Source: a virus
Length of the DNA stretch: 24,607 nt
Direction: 5' to 3' (one strand)
Virus record (IMG/VR): IMGVR_UViG_3300021087_000074
Coordinates: 1 to 24,607 of that record
The position numbers and the translations under genes are program-made. This document shows positions 9,101 to 15,789 of this stretch, piece after piece; position 1 is the stretch's first letter, and each line of letters opens with the position of its first letter. A model generated the notes under the pieces. It ran no database searches. It saw nothing but the letters and a program-made list of their open reading frames with translations, and had not been told where the DNA came from.

Positions 9101-11120
9101 GTTGAATGCGAAGTTGCGTGAGATAGAAGAGATTTTGAATCTTGGTCTTGCGAATCAAGGCACTAAAGCGGCGGATAATGCGTTGCAGGAAACGTTTGAG
9201 ATTCTTGGGGCAAAGTTCGAGGGGCTTGAAACTGCTATGGGTGCTGCCCAAAAGAAATTGTTAGAGACTGAGGCTTACCTTGCAAAAAATCGTGCTATTC
9301 ATCGAGCTAGGGTCCAGAAAAGTGAAGCTGAACTACGTCGGTTAGGCAAAACTGAACAAGAAATTCGTGAAGAGTTAGGCAAGCGAGGGTTCAACGAATT
9401 AAGCGAAGACGAATTTTCACGAATGATGGGTGTTATTGGTCAGCAGCAAAAAATTATTGATGATCTCAAGCTGGAGAAGATGCGGATATTGGATTCGGAT
9501 AAGACAAGTGTCCGAATAAGTGCAGCAGATTCTCAGCAAGCTGCGGTTGCGGAACTTCGCAAGGTCCGCAACCAACACAATCTTTCTGACGCATACGGCG
9601 GTCGGTTAAACGAGTACATGGTCACCATGTCAGGGCTCGGCAACGCTCAGGATGTATCCAATAGAACCAACAGCTTGTTGCGTGGATACAGTCTCGTTGG
9701 GGGAGCGGGAGAAGGATCGGTTGAACTGTTCTCTGCTGCGGTTCAGGCCGCAGCTAGAACCGCTGATACTCAAGCTATGAGCGGGTTCATGAAGGGCTAC
9801 GGAACGTTTTTGAACTGGTGGAAAGCTCAAGCTATCAGTACGCCTGGTTTTATTTTGAGAAACATGATGGGTGGCATGTGGATCAATAACCAGATTGCTG
9901 ATGTGCCTATGGGTTTGCATGGCAGGGTTCTGGGTATTCGTCGTGCAGCGGCTGAAGCGGCTGAAGCTGCGGGCCGACCTGACGATATTGTTTTCGGGGT
10001 AGAGGAGCTTATCCGTGGTGGTAAATCTATTCGTTTGAAAGGAAAGTTTGGTGCCCCACAGGTTCAGGGTGCTGTTCCTGTAGATGAGCTTAAAACGTTC
10101 TTGGGGTGGTATCGAACGGGTATGAGTAGTAGTGGTCAAGTGTCGCAGGAAGTTAAGTCTGCGTTGGACGTTATTGGTGCAGGTGGTGAGGGAGCATGGA
10201 GGGCAGGATCTTGGAATCCGTTCAAAGCAGACTTCAAACCTTTTGCCCAAATTCGTTCATGGAACCAAGATGCTGAGTTCATGTTGCGTGGCGCTGTAGC
10301 GCACCACACAACTATGGGTGGGGGAAGCATCGATGATGCTTTCGAGCTTGTAAACAAATACCATTTCGATTACGCCAATTTGACTCAGACGGAACGCAAA
10401 ATGAAGCAGGTGATCCCGTTTTGGACTTGGCAGAAAAACATTTTGCCTGTGCTTGTTGAGTCGATAGGTAAAAAACCTGCGGCTTGGGGTCGTTTGGGTC
10501 AGATAAAGAAAGAGTTGGAGTTGCATTCTCCTGAGGAAGGGTTTGTTCCTAGCTGGTTTGGGGAGAATATGGGTATTCGTTTACCGTTTGAGCTTCAAGG
10601 TAATCGGGCGTATTCGATACCTGATTTGCCGTTCCGTGATCTTGCTAAATGGTCGAAAGGTATAACCGATAAGGAACCGTGGCGTCCACTGGTTGAGAGC
10701 GTGATGCCTATGTACAAACTTCCGATAGAACTATCAATGGGTAAACAGTATTTCGGTAACATTCCCTTTACTGGCAGATACCAGCAGGTTCCTTATGCGT
10801 ATGAACACATGCCTGGGTTGATGCCTATTCTCAATTCTCTTGGGTATGCGAAGAAGAACAATAAAGGCGACTGGAAGGTGACTGATAAAACTATTTATTT
10901 CTTGGATCAGTTTTCTCCTGTTCTTGGCCGTTTGCGTCGCCTTGCTCCGAATGAGAAAAGTAAGCAGGAACGTATTGTTACTACTTGGGTTACGACGTTC
11001 ATGGGTATGAACCTCAGGCCCAATACTCTGAAGAGTAGACGTGGTGCTCTTATTGAGCAGCAAAAGGAAATGGCTGAGATGCTTAGGGATATGAAAGATA
11101 TAGAAAATCGTAGGGTCTAG
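6111..11120 (+). CDS. Giant virion-associated protein (candidate ejection/internal protein)
   Basis: 1669 residues, 5 kb, with TAGGGGT ahead of ATG 6111. Residues 115-142 form a hydrophobic segment (GFALGLGLDVALDPLTYMAG) followed by an Ala/Lys helix. Long charged helices fill about 660-1130. Near residues 1227-1262 is FLNWWKAQAISTPGFILRNM and near 1418-1450 a block FDYANLTQTERKMKQVIPFW followed by TWQKN. The patterns GLGLD..LDPLTY and FDY..LT..ER.....IPFWTW..N recur, as far as I know, in very large structural proteins of many marine and actinobacterial phages. No lysozyme, protease or polymerase motif was found. By order and size it resembles T7 gp16-type ejection proteins. A tape-measure role is less likely because no tail-assembly genes flank it, but cannot be excluded. 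Confidence 0.7.
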   Translation: MAIAPPPRPMKIPQRQNMMSQLGLNLNKSGKALPGPVIQPKESSGNGLFDIPIVGPIIDFVDTPRAMIVSAIKEIGDIGKDDQSFSVGEWAQQSRDNMMMGEVLRDWDVDPGGWQGFALGLGLDVALDPLTYMAGAGLLARGAKAADVANGLRKAAKAAEAAGDAAKAAGMLKAAQRVDRTKSVLSAGKYLDDIGISSGARFTIPGTGKLGRTFIEKPLRTIFPAVGRKLDDMRVRQLLPGKGGGKAGPGGLFRWGDETNQALDLTKPNNLKLGRQRLAELRGQKGAVAPINRGRVAAGTEADKAARLAKNMAVEMPGSARVLAKIPGNAAFVGAIASTPGKVFGAAASTRMGQTFGKAFSTDVNVNAMIRSSDIVEQVNGRWIQRIGQTANTRSSTFAMAAKTGAENLKRKAAKEGIDFDDLMLAAENETSFLISQGNKFGIEPKAMALREEARAYLDGLRTLVNDALPYSDDLGDVVGELYLMRYIGREGAEKLDELGRLRGKSLPKNVTADEMVQGNSFIGRNWITPRGMKEIIRQNIIDIPQLRAQLGISDEIAEGDELVREIVRKLDAEEGFRITDRDGHVYTNQTQVGTFKDIDKAGSIRIQLSKMGKEAHGDTWVDIFDTDMTKGLTQYIDSHARYIRSQYVVDGLAQRGIVVRGANGQLSRKAATRLTAQTDRAGRSLSRAQIAKEKVEAAKAAQAKNLDYYMGEAGQAGSKTSKAAAVKAANEIAVLEGEMEAIASVMRAIQNGSGVEGLSKDALDLISPGGAYDLRRGVGYISQKVRQTADEVARLHAARSDAVEMIHALDDQVHQLEEMLKRIEAVQGINPELQGFIPLFDSYKEIQDMVNVLREGLRNFKSTFINHMMDDVTVRAADDLEDFLNVMSADELFDFARNGKMLASKARKDKLGRISRRLGQIFKDNPKWEKWLEDMPELVELKRLIGGLDEGDLGILARLDRYRTAQGGKALLDGESPIGTAVAELLGDISGAERNLLNAKLREIEEILNLGLANQGTKAADNALQETFEILGAKFEGLETAMGAAQKKLLETEAYLAKNRAIHRARVQKSEAELRRLGKTEQEIREELGKRGFNELSEDEFSRMMGVIGQQQKIIDDLKLEKMRILDSDKTSVRISAADSQQAAVAELRKVRNQHNLSDAYGGRLNEYMVTMSGLGNAQDVSNRTNSLLRGYSLVGGAGEGSVELFSAAVQAAARTADTQAMSGFMKGYGTFLNWWKAQAISTPGFILRNMMGGMWINNQIADVPMGLHGRVLGIRRAAAEAAEAAGRPDDIVFGVEELIRGGKSIRLKGKFGAPQVQGAVPVDELKTFLGWYRTGMSSSGQVSQEVKSALDVIGAGGEGAWRAGSWNPFKADFKPFAQIRSWNQDAEFMLRGAVAHHTTMGGGSIDDAFELVNKYHFDYANLTQTERKMKQVIPFWTWQKNILPVLVESIGKKPAAWGRLGQIKKELELHSPEEGFVPSWFGENMGIRLPFELQGNRAYSIPDLPFRDLAKWSKGITDKEPWRPLVESVMPMYKLPIELSMGKQYFGNIPFTGRYQQVPYAYEHMPGLMPILNSLGYAKKNNKGDWKVTDKTIYFLDQFSPVLGRLRRLAPNEKSKQERIVTTWVTTFMGMNLRPNTLKSRRGALIEQQKEMAEMLRDMKDIENRRV

Positions 11121-11129
11121 GATTTAGAT

Positions 11130-11903
11130 ATGTCTGAAAGAACAATTATTTCTCGGGACGGGTGGGATGCTCGTCCTCCCAAGCGGCCTTTCAGTAGGTT
11201 GAGGCGTTCTCGGGTGCAGGGGATTGTTCTTCATCACAGTGGTGTGAAGAACGGGCCAAAGGGTGTAGCTGCGTTGAAAGCGTATGAGCGTTTTCATATG
11301 GATTCTCGTGGCTGGAACGCTATTGCGTACAACTGGTTGGTTGATGAAGCGGGAGTTATTTATGCAGGCCGTGGAGGCAGCGTCATTTCTGGTGCTACTA
11401 AGGGTTGGAATAGTCGTACTGAGTCGGTTTGTTTTACGGGTTGGGGAGAGGTAGAGGCTTCTGAGCCTGCGTTGGATTCGATTAAGTGGCTGATTGGTCA
11501 CATCAATAGTCGTTATGAGGGGAAGCTGTGGGTCAAAGGACACAGAGATTTAGGAAATTCCACTTGCCCTGGGAACTGGTTGTACAACTGGTTGAAGTCA
11601 GGGATGCCGTCACCGCTTGGAGATCCCAACAAAATAGATTGGGAAGGCATCAGGGCTCACCTGGAGAGCCTGAAAGCGGTTGTATCCCATACTCCTCTGT
11701 CTAAGAGGCGTCGGAGTCGTGGGGAGGCCGTACGGGCCGTTCAGGAGCGTCTGAGAGATCTTGGGTATGAACCTGGGGGAATCGATGGCATCTTTGGATA
11801 CAACACGAAAAGGGCAGTCAAAATGTTCCAGGTCAAATACTGTGCGTTCCTTAAGGTTGACGGCATAGTTGGTGCTAGAACTTGGGATGTATTGTTTAGT
11901 TAG
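11130..11903 (+). CDS. Endolysin: N-acetylmuramoyl-L-alanine amidase with peptidoglycan-binding domain
   Basis: 257 residues. Residues about 28-155 are an Amidase_2/PGRP-type zinc amidase: VLHHS supplies H35/H36, and GHRDLGNSTCPG supplies H138 and C146 as zinc ligands. It cleaves the bond between N-acetylmuramic acid and L-alanine in peptidoglycan. Residues about 193-257 form a PG_binding_1 repeat (RAVQERLRDLGYEPGGIDG, FGYNTKRAV..FQ). There is no signal peptide, so export needs a holin; a holin candidate lies two genes downstream. ATG 11130 is preceded by AGGATTTAGAT. Confident family assignment; the role as main lysis enzyme is inferred from position at the end of the late block. Confidence 0.93.
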   Translation: MSERTIISRDGWDARPPKRPFSRLRRSRVQGIVLHHSGVKNGPKGVAALKAYERFHMDSRGWNAIAYNWLVDEAGVIYAGRGGSVISGATKGWNSRTESVCFTGWGEVEASEPALDSIKWLIGHINSRYEGKLWVKGHRDLGNSTCPGNWLYNWLKSGMPSPLGDPNKIDWEGIRAHLESLKAVVSHTPLSKRRRSRGEAVRAVQERLRDLGYEPGGIDGIFGYNTKRAVKMFQVKYCAFLKVDGIVGARTWDVLFS

Positions 11904-11939
11904 TGGGCCACACCAGACAACCTATAGGAGGCCGTAGAT

Positions 11940-12086
11940 ATGGCTAAGAAAAGTAAACAATGGAAAGATTCTGATTCGGTTGATAACGCCCAGGCAATGG
12001 GTTCTAAAGCCAAATCTGATGCCGCATACCTTCGTTCCACCGCACTGGCTAATCAAAACCAGGGCGGACGACCGTTCGGGAAGTAG
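11940..12086 (+). CDS. Small basic 48-residue protein in lysis cluster
   Basis: 48 residues, ATG 11940 to TAG 12084-12086, with an excellent ATAGGAGG site 8 nt upstream. It is Lys/Gln/Ser/Ala rich (begins MAKKSKQWKDSD, ends QNQGGRPFGK), hydrophilic, without a membrane segment, so it is not itself a holin. It is located between the endolysin and the holin candidate, with a 36-nt gap before it and 3 nt after it. No family recognised. Small basic proteins here may be lysis regulators or virion-bound, but nothing in the sequence settles that. Confidence 0.6.
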   Translation: MAKKSKQWKDSDSVDNAQAMGSKAKSDAAYLRSTALANQNQGGRPFGK

Positions 12087-12089
12087 CAA

Positions 12090-12284
12090 GTGACTGAAGA
12101 AACCCCTAAAACAAAATTTTCGTGGTCCGACTGGGTTGAACGTTCCATGTGGACGGGCATCGAAGCGGCGTTAGCGATAGTTGTTGTTACCGATGTGTCA
12201 AGTTTGAAAGCTGCTGTAACAGCTTTCGCTGCTGCAGGTATTGCCGCATTAAAAACTTTGGCTAAGGCTCGCCTCGGGAGGTAA
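12090..12284 (+). CDS. Putative holin (r1t-like)
   Basis: 64 residues from GTG 12090. Layout: a short charged N-terminus with a Trp pair (FSWSDWVERSMW), a hydrophobic stretch about residues 22-34 (GIEAALAIVVVTD), a second Ala-rich hydrophobic stretch about 39-55 (AAVTAFAAAGIAALKTL), and a basic tail (KARLGR). Two short membrane segments with a positive tail match class II holins, and the opening is like the r1t-type holins of actinobacterial and Gram-positive phages. It would form the membrane lesion that releases the amidase encoded two genes upstream. The start GTG lies 3 nt after the previous stop. Fair confidence from topology and context. Confidence 0.72.
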   Translation: MTEETPKTKFSWSDWVERSMWTGIEAALAIVVVTDVSSLKAAVTAFAAAGIAALKTLAKARLGR

Positions 12285-12288
12285 GCCC

Positions 12289-12606
12289 GTGGATGAAGAA
12301 GAACTATTCGATGACGTTTGGGCCGATTGGATGGCCGAGCAGGGTTTAGACATTGAAGATGAAATCGAACAGACCTTACTTTCGAGTAAGGGCCTGTTGG
12401 ATATGGATGATGGCACCCATGCTCAATGGATAAACGGAACGTTAGGTGTTCTTCTTACATTTGATTTAGAGGAAGTTGATCAGCTTCTGGGTGCTTGGGA
12501 TGAAGCAGAAGACGGAAACATGGTTGCTCTTGCGACTCTGTTGCAATGGTTGAACGGGTTCAGCGCATTTCTTAGAGCTTGCACAGCGAACATTGAGGAT
12601 CTTTAG
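12289..12606 (+). CDS. Acidic 105-residue protein at end of late block
   Basis: 105 residues from GTG 12289, preceded by GGGAGGT with 7 nt spacing. Strongly acidic (MDEEELFDDVWADWMAEQGL at the start; many Asp, Glu and Trp), helical, with hydrophobic faces near the C-terminus (LLQWLNGFSAFLRACT). No signal peptide and no recognised family. It is the last gene of the rightward block: its TAG overlaps the palindrome at 12605-12625, and the leftward block ends only 21 nt further on. Acidic proteins in such places can be lysis modulators or DNA mimics; both are speculation. Confidence 0.6.
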   Translation: MDEEELFDDVWADWMAEQGLDIEDEIEQTLLSSKGLLDMDDGTHAQWINGTLGVLLTFDLEEVDQLLGAWDEAEDGNMVALATLLQWLNGFSAFLRACTANIEDL

Positions 12607-12625
12607 AAATATACGATATATTTTT
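12605..12625. promoter_or_regulatory. Palindrome family copy 1, at convergent junction; possible bidirectional terminator
   Basis: Core AAATATA-CGA-TATATTT at 12607-12623, identical to other copies, with one A-T and one G-T pair as flank. The first two bases are the end of the stop codon of the rightward gene. On the + strand the right arm runs into TTTTT then C, so it could act as a weak intrinsic terminator between convergent blocks. Unlike the other copies it is not upstream of a gene, and its outer stem is poor. Confidence 0.75.
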
Positions 12626-12627
12626 CG

Positions 12628-13110
12628 TTATTCCCTGGTTAGGTAATCCCTTATTCTGGGGTCTTCGAGGAGACATTCTCTGAGCTTTGTTGCAAGTTCA
12701 TCTCTGCGTCGAGCCAATGTGGTCTTAGGGATCTCCAAAACTATGGCTATAAAACGCAAAGAAAGGCCCACATCAACAAGCATGTGGTACAACCACTGCT
12801 CGTCAGATGTGAGCCTCATAAATGTTTTGTGGACTGCAAAGATAAGATCTTCTTGATCTTTCTCTCGTTCCTCTATTGATCTGAGTGGCTCCTCAAACGG
12901 AGCGGCACTCATCAAACTTTCTATTTCTGTTTCAGGAGTTGGATTGTAACGAGATTCTCTTTTGACGTTAAGTCGATGGATGTTATGGCCGTAACCTTTA
13001 CCTCTGTCTTTGCTGGTTACGTTTACCCAAGGACGTTGGGGGGAAAGAGAAGGAAAGTTTAATTCTCGAAGAGCGTTAAAGAGTTGTGCTCCCTCGCTCT
13101 CATCAACCAC
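12628..13110 (-). CDS. Sigma-region-4-like HTH protein, candidate late regulator
   Basis: 160 residues; GTG start at 13110 overlapping the upstream stop by 8 nt. Residues about 98-147 (LTSDEQWLYHML, then GLSLRFIAIVLEIPKTTLAR) form a helix-turn-helix of sigma70 region 4 type, with a Lys/Arg-rich recognition helix. The N-terminal 90 residues are acidic and hydrophilic, with no region 2 visible, so it is more likely an activator or an anti/co-sigma than a full sigma factor. It is the last gene of the leftward replication operon, a place that would delay its expression and suit a switch to late genes. The exact role is inferred. Confidence 0.6.
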   Translation of the reverse strand: MVDESEGAQLFNALRELNFPSLSPQRPWVNVTSKDRGKGYGHNIHRLNVKRESRYNPTPETEIESLMSAAPFEEPLRSIEEREKDQEDLIFAVHKTFMRLTSDEQWLYHMLVDVGLSLRFIAIVLEIPKTTLARRRDELATKLRECLLEDPRIRDYLTRE

Positions 13111-13570
13111 CGTTCCAATGCAGAAAATCTGAATGTATCGAGAAAAACAGTTTGTTGTTATCGAAGTTTCCTACGGGAATCTCTTCGGTGTTGATGATTG
13201 TCATTAGTTCTCGGTAAGTCAGATCTGCATAGTTTTGGCGTGAGCGTGACCAAATCCAAAACCACACATCCAATTCGGATGCGTCCCACCACTGTAGCGC
13301 ACGAATTTTGTTGAACTTAACTTTCAACATTTCGTCGGCACCCATTCCCATGACTTCTACAAGTCTGGGGAAACCCTTATTAGATATTTGTACATAGTCG
13401 GGGGTAGCAGCAAACGTTCCAGGTAACTGGTGTACCTCGAACCCGTCGGGTCGATCCCAACCGAATCGTTCCCAGTTTCGTTCTCGTTTCTCGAACTCGC
13501 CTTCAGCTTCTTTACCCATAGACATATATCGTTCTTTGTATGGGCGTTTATGGAATGGGGGGGCCATCAT
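13103..13570 (-). CDS. PD-(D/E)XK nuclease-like protein
   Basis: 155 residues; ATG 13570 has AGGGAGA 7 nt upstream and overlaps the RusA stop (ATGA). The middle holds TPDYVQ, a short gap, then RLVEVMGMG: the PD...(D/E)x layout of restriction-like nucleases, with an early Glu in GEFEKRERNWERF. The following segment (KIRALQWWDASELDVWFWIW) reads as the helix-strand that follows the active site in this fold. The usual catalytic Lys after the Glu is Met (EVM), so it may be inactive or use K at another place. It lies beside RusA and primase, so a role in recombination or genome processing is probable. Assignment is by motif pattern only. Confidence 0.5.
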   Translation of the reverse strand: MMAPPFHKRPYKERYMSMGKEAEGEFEKRERNWERFGWDRPDGFEVHQLPGTFAATPDYVQISNKGFPRLVEVMGMGADEMLKVKFNKIRALQWWDASELDVWFWIWSRSRQNYADLTYRELMTIINTEEIPVGNFDNNKLFFSIHSDFLHWNGG

Positions 13571-13905
13571 TTTTTTCTCCCTACTATTCGGTAGACCATG
13601 ATGTCGTCTTCGTAAGCGACACCGTTAAGGGCATCTTCCACTGCTTTCAGGTAGTTGGTTGTATCCCCTCTCAGCTTTGTTGAGGAAGCATCTAATTCCG
13701 TGATCGTTATTTGTGTGCGTTTAGCTGTGAAGACACAGCTAATAGAGATAGGTCCCTCAAATTTGGGGCCATCGTAATGATTCCGTATGTGTTCCTCGTG
13801 TTCCAGTGTGGACTTAGGGGTATACGTTCTTCCCCTTGCGAACCTTGGTCGCCCTTTGACCTTAGGTTTTCCTGGGACAGTGAACTTGTAAGAATGTTTA
13901 CGCAT
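13567..13905 (-). CDS. rusA: RusA-family Holliday junction resolvase
   Basis: 112 residues from ATG 13905, chosen because ACGAGGT precedes it and it overlaps the primase stop by 8 nt; an upstream in-frame ATG at 13938 would add 11 residues without such support. The N-terminus PGKPKVKGRPRF with GRTYTPK is the RusA opening. GDTTNYLKAVEDALNGVAYEDD (positions 80-101) holds the three conserved acidic positions D81, D91 and D100/D101. RusA cuts four-way junctions symmetrically as a dimer, resolving recombination or replication intermediates before packaging. Length equals the family norm of about 120. It follows primase and helicase in the same operon. Confidence 0.92.
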   Translation of the reverse strand: MRKHSYKFTVPGKPKVKGRPRFARGRTYTPKSTLEHEEHIRNHYDGPKFEGPISISCVFTAKRTQITITELDASSTKLRGDTTNYLKAVEDALNGVAYEDDIMVYRIVGRKK

Positions 13906-14821
13906 GGTACCTCGTTGTTTGGGATGCTTTAGTAACAATGTTCTCTAACTGTTTCTCTCGGTCTGGTCGCCCAACGAACTTTCCGACTCGTTCATCGAGG
14001 CGACGTAACCAGTCCATCGTGGCATCAGCGGAGTATTCCTGCCAAAGAAGACTGCTAGCGAAAGCGTACATAGCTTCTGACCTGTCTGAGAATTCTGTTT
14101 GTTCCCATATGTTCTTAGCGTTCCCCTTGAACTCTCCGTCTTCTCTGTTCCCTGGTTTGTACTGGGGAGCTTTCGGTTCTGTTGCTTCGTAGAAGCGAAG
14201 CAACCCACGAACCAACCCTGGTGGCGTTCTTTCTTCCCACGCTGCAGAAACAAACTCCTTAAGAGAAAAGAACGAGTCCGAATGATTGGGATCGTAAACC
14301 TCGTGCCGCCCAACGTTACGGTGATGGGGGTACGGCAAACGCAAACAGTTACCTAAAGCCCCTTCAGCTAAAGAAACTTGTTTGGGGTACACCTCGCGGG
14401 TCGGGACATCCACAACACGGCACGCTCCGATGAGCCCTTTACGGGCCACGTTCGCAGCCACAGGCTCAGTCAAATAAACCCATACGTGGTAGCCCTTGCT
14501 TTTAGATGTTTCTTTCCAGCTTCGGATACCTGTTTTAGCGAGAAGAGTTACCAGGTTGTCTGCGTGGACACTCGAATTTTCTCCGTCGTCAAGATCAACG
14601 GCACACCAATTCACCATCCACACACCATTCCGTTGCCATAACGGGTACACCCCAAGGGCTACATCGTTACTTAGATGCTGTTCGATGTGGCGAAAATACT
14701 TTTCTCCGTATCCCAAAGCGACGTTGCTGTCCTCTTCCAAGGGATGCACCCAGTGGGTGACATCAGCTAACGCTCCTCCTTGGTGGAGTAAAGCAAATCT
14801 TTCTGCAGTTATTCCACCCAT
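13898..14821 (-). CDS. Archaeo-eukaryotic-type primase (AEP/PrimPol-like)
   Basis: 307 residues; ATG 14821 is preceded by AGGAGA and overlaps the helicase stop by 13 nt. Catalytic hDhD motif AVDLDDG gives D76 and D78. SKSKGYHVWVYL (106-117) is the nucleotide-binding SxGxH-type motif with K109, H112. EVYPKQ and LGNCLRLPYPHHRN (about 143-168) match the third region of TOTE/viral AEP primases. The enzyme makes primers for lagging-strand synthesis and may also extend them. The C-terminal 100 residues are helical, perhaps a helicase-interacting part. Placed directly after the DnaB/RecA-like ATPase, forming a primase-helicase pair encoded as separate proteins. Confidence 0.85.
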   Translation of the reverse strand: MGGITAERFALLHQGGALADVTHWVHPLEEDSNVALGYGEKYFRHIEQHLSNDVALGVYPLWQRNGVWMVNWCAVDLDDGENSSVHADNLVTLLAKTGIRSWKETSKSKGYHVWVYLTEPVAANVARKGLIGACRVVDVPTREVYPKQVSLAEGALGNCLRLPYPHHRNVGRHEVYDPNHSDSFFSLKEFVSAAWEERTPPGLVRGLLRFYEATEPKAPQYKPGNREDGEFKGNAKNIWEQTEFSDRSEAMYAFASSLLWQEYSADATMDWLRRLDERVGKFVGRPDREKQLENIVTKASQTTRYHA

Positions 14822-15789
14822 CTGTTATCTCCTGGGATATCGCTCTCATAGTATTCTCGCACAAGTCCACATTCGGGGTCCATGTAGTAGTCAATGGGAG
14901 GGTCAGTGATTTGACATGGCGGACGTTTGTTCTTGCATAAGTCAAGTGACACTGAGACAGAGTGGACACGTCGTTCGTCGTTAGACAGTTTGGGGTCATC
15001 TCTTCTTCGGAACACGTTGAGTTGCAAGATTGCGTATTCGTCAGCATTGAATTTGCCGTCGTCCATTCCTCTAGAGGTGCCACGAGTGGAACCTTTCCCT
15101 GATTGGTGAACTAAACCAACGGGAAGGTTCTCTAACTCTGCCCATTCCTTTAACCCTTTAAGAACTGTTGATACGCCTTCGTATCCTGAAGCGCCAGGTA
15201 GCTGTTCAAGAAAATCGACCATCACGAACCGAGGTTTGTGTTGCCAATAGTCTTCGCATTCTCTCATGGCATCAGACATATTCTGAAATGAGAGGGCATT
15301 GGGGAAGATTTTTACTCTGTCAAGGAAACCAAACTTGGCTTCTTGTATTTCGTTTATGACAGTTTTGTCTTCGACGCGAAGAGCTTCTTCCACTTCAGCA
15401 AGATTTCGTTGATATAAGAGCGCATAAAGTTTGGATACAACCAGGATCTCGGGTTCATCAGGAGTGTATATCACTCCGTAGAAATCGGGGTCTTCTTGAA
15501 GGTTGCGTGCAATCGAAGAGAACAACACTGCGGATTTGCCGCTGTGTGCTCTGCCTGTGACGACGAGTACATCGCTGGGCCAGACGCCACGCATGCGGCT
15601 GTCTATGTCTTGAAGACCTAGGTGGAAACAGTCGTGGCTGCCTTTGGCGTACTCGACCCATCGGTCTACTGCCTGCGCTGTTGGCTTAAAGAATTTGTAC
15701 TGTGGCTCTCCCTCGGGGAGATCGATACCCGCAAGGCGGGCATCGATCTCCTCGGTGGTGAGGGCGACAGCTTCGTCACCCTCACCCAT
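14809..15789 (-). CDS. DnaB/RecA-fold replicative helicase-like ATPase
   Basis: 326 residues. Walker A GRAHSGKS (79-86), Walker B FVMVDFLEQ (D192), and a sensor-like strand VGLVHQSGKGST near 224-234 as in DnaB-type RecA cores. The N-terminal 65 residues are short, lacking the long DnaB primase-binding domain, so this is a compact single-core hexameric helicase or RecA-like ATPase. It would unwind DNA at the phage fork together with the adjacent primase. Its ATG overlaps the previous stop as TGATG. The usual DnaC-like loader is not visible. An alternative reading is a RecA-like recombination ATPase (Sak4 type), since the HQ motif and small size are shared, but the neighbouring primase favours helicase. 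Confidence 0.75.
   Translation of the reverse strand: MGEGDEAVALTTEEIDARLAGIDLPEGEPQYKFFKPTAQAVDRWVEYAKGSHDCFHLGLQDIDSRMRGVWPSDVLVVTGRAHSGKSAVLFSSIARNLQEDPDFYGVIYTPDEPEILVVSKLYALLYQRNLAEVEEALRVEDKTVINEIQEAKFGFLDRVKIFPNALSFQNMSDAMRECEDYWQHKPRFVMVDFLEQLPGASGYEGVSTVLKGLKEWAELENLPVGLVHQSGKGSTRGTSRGMDDGKFNADEYAILQLNVFRRRDDPKLSNDERRVHSVSVSLDLCKNKRPPCQITDPPIDYYMDPECGLVREYYESDIPGDNRWVE

Noticed and set aside
6356-10526. Several long minus-strand frames inside the 1669-residue gene
   Set aside because: They are mirror frames of a high-quality coding sequence, Ser/Arg/Thr/Leu-rich and unsupported by start signals.
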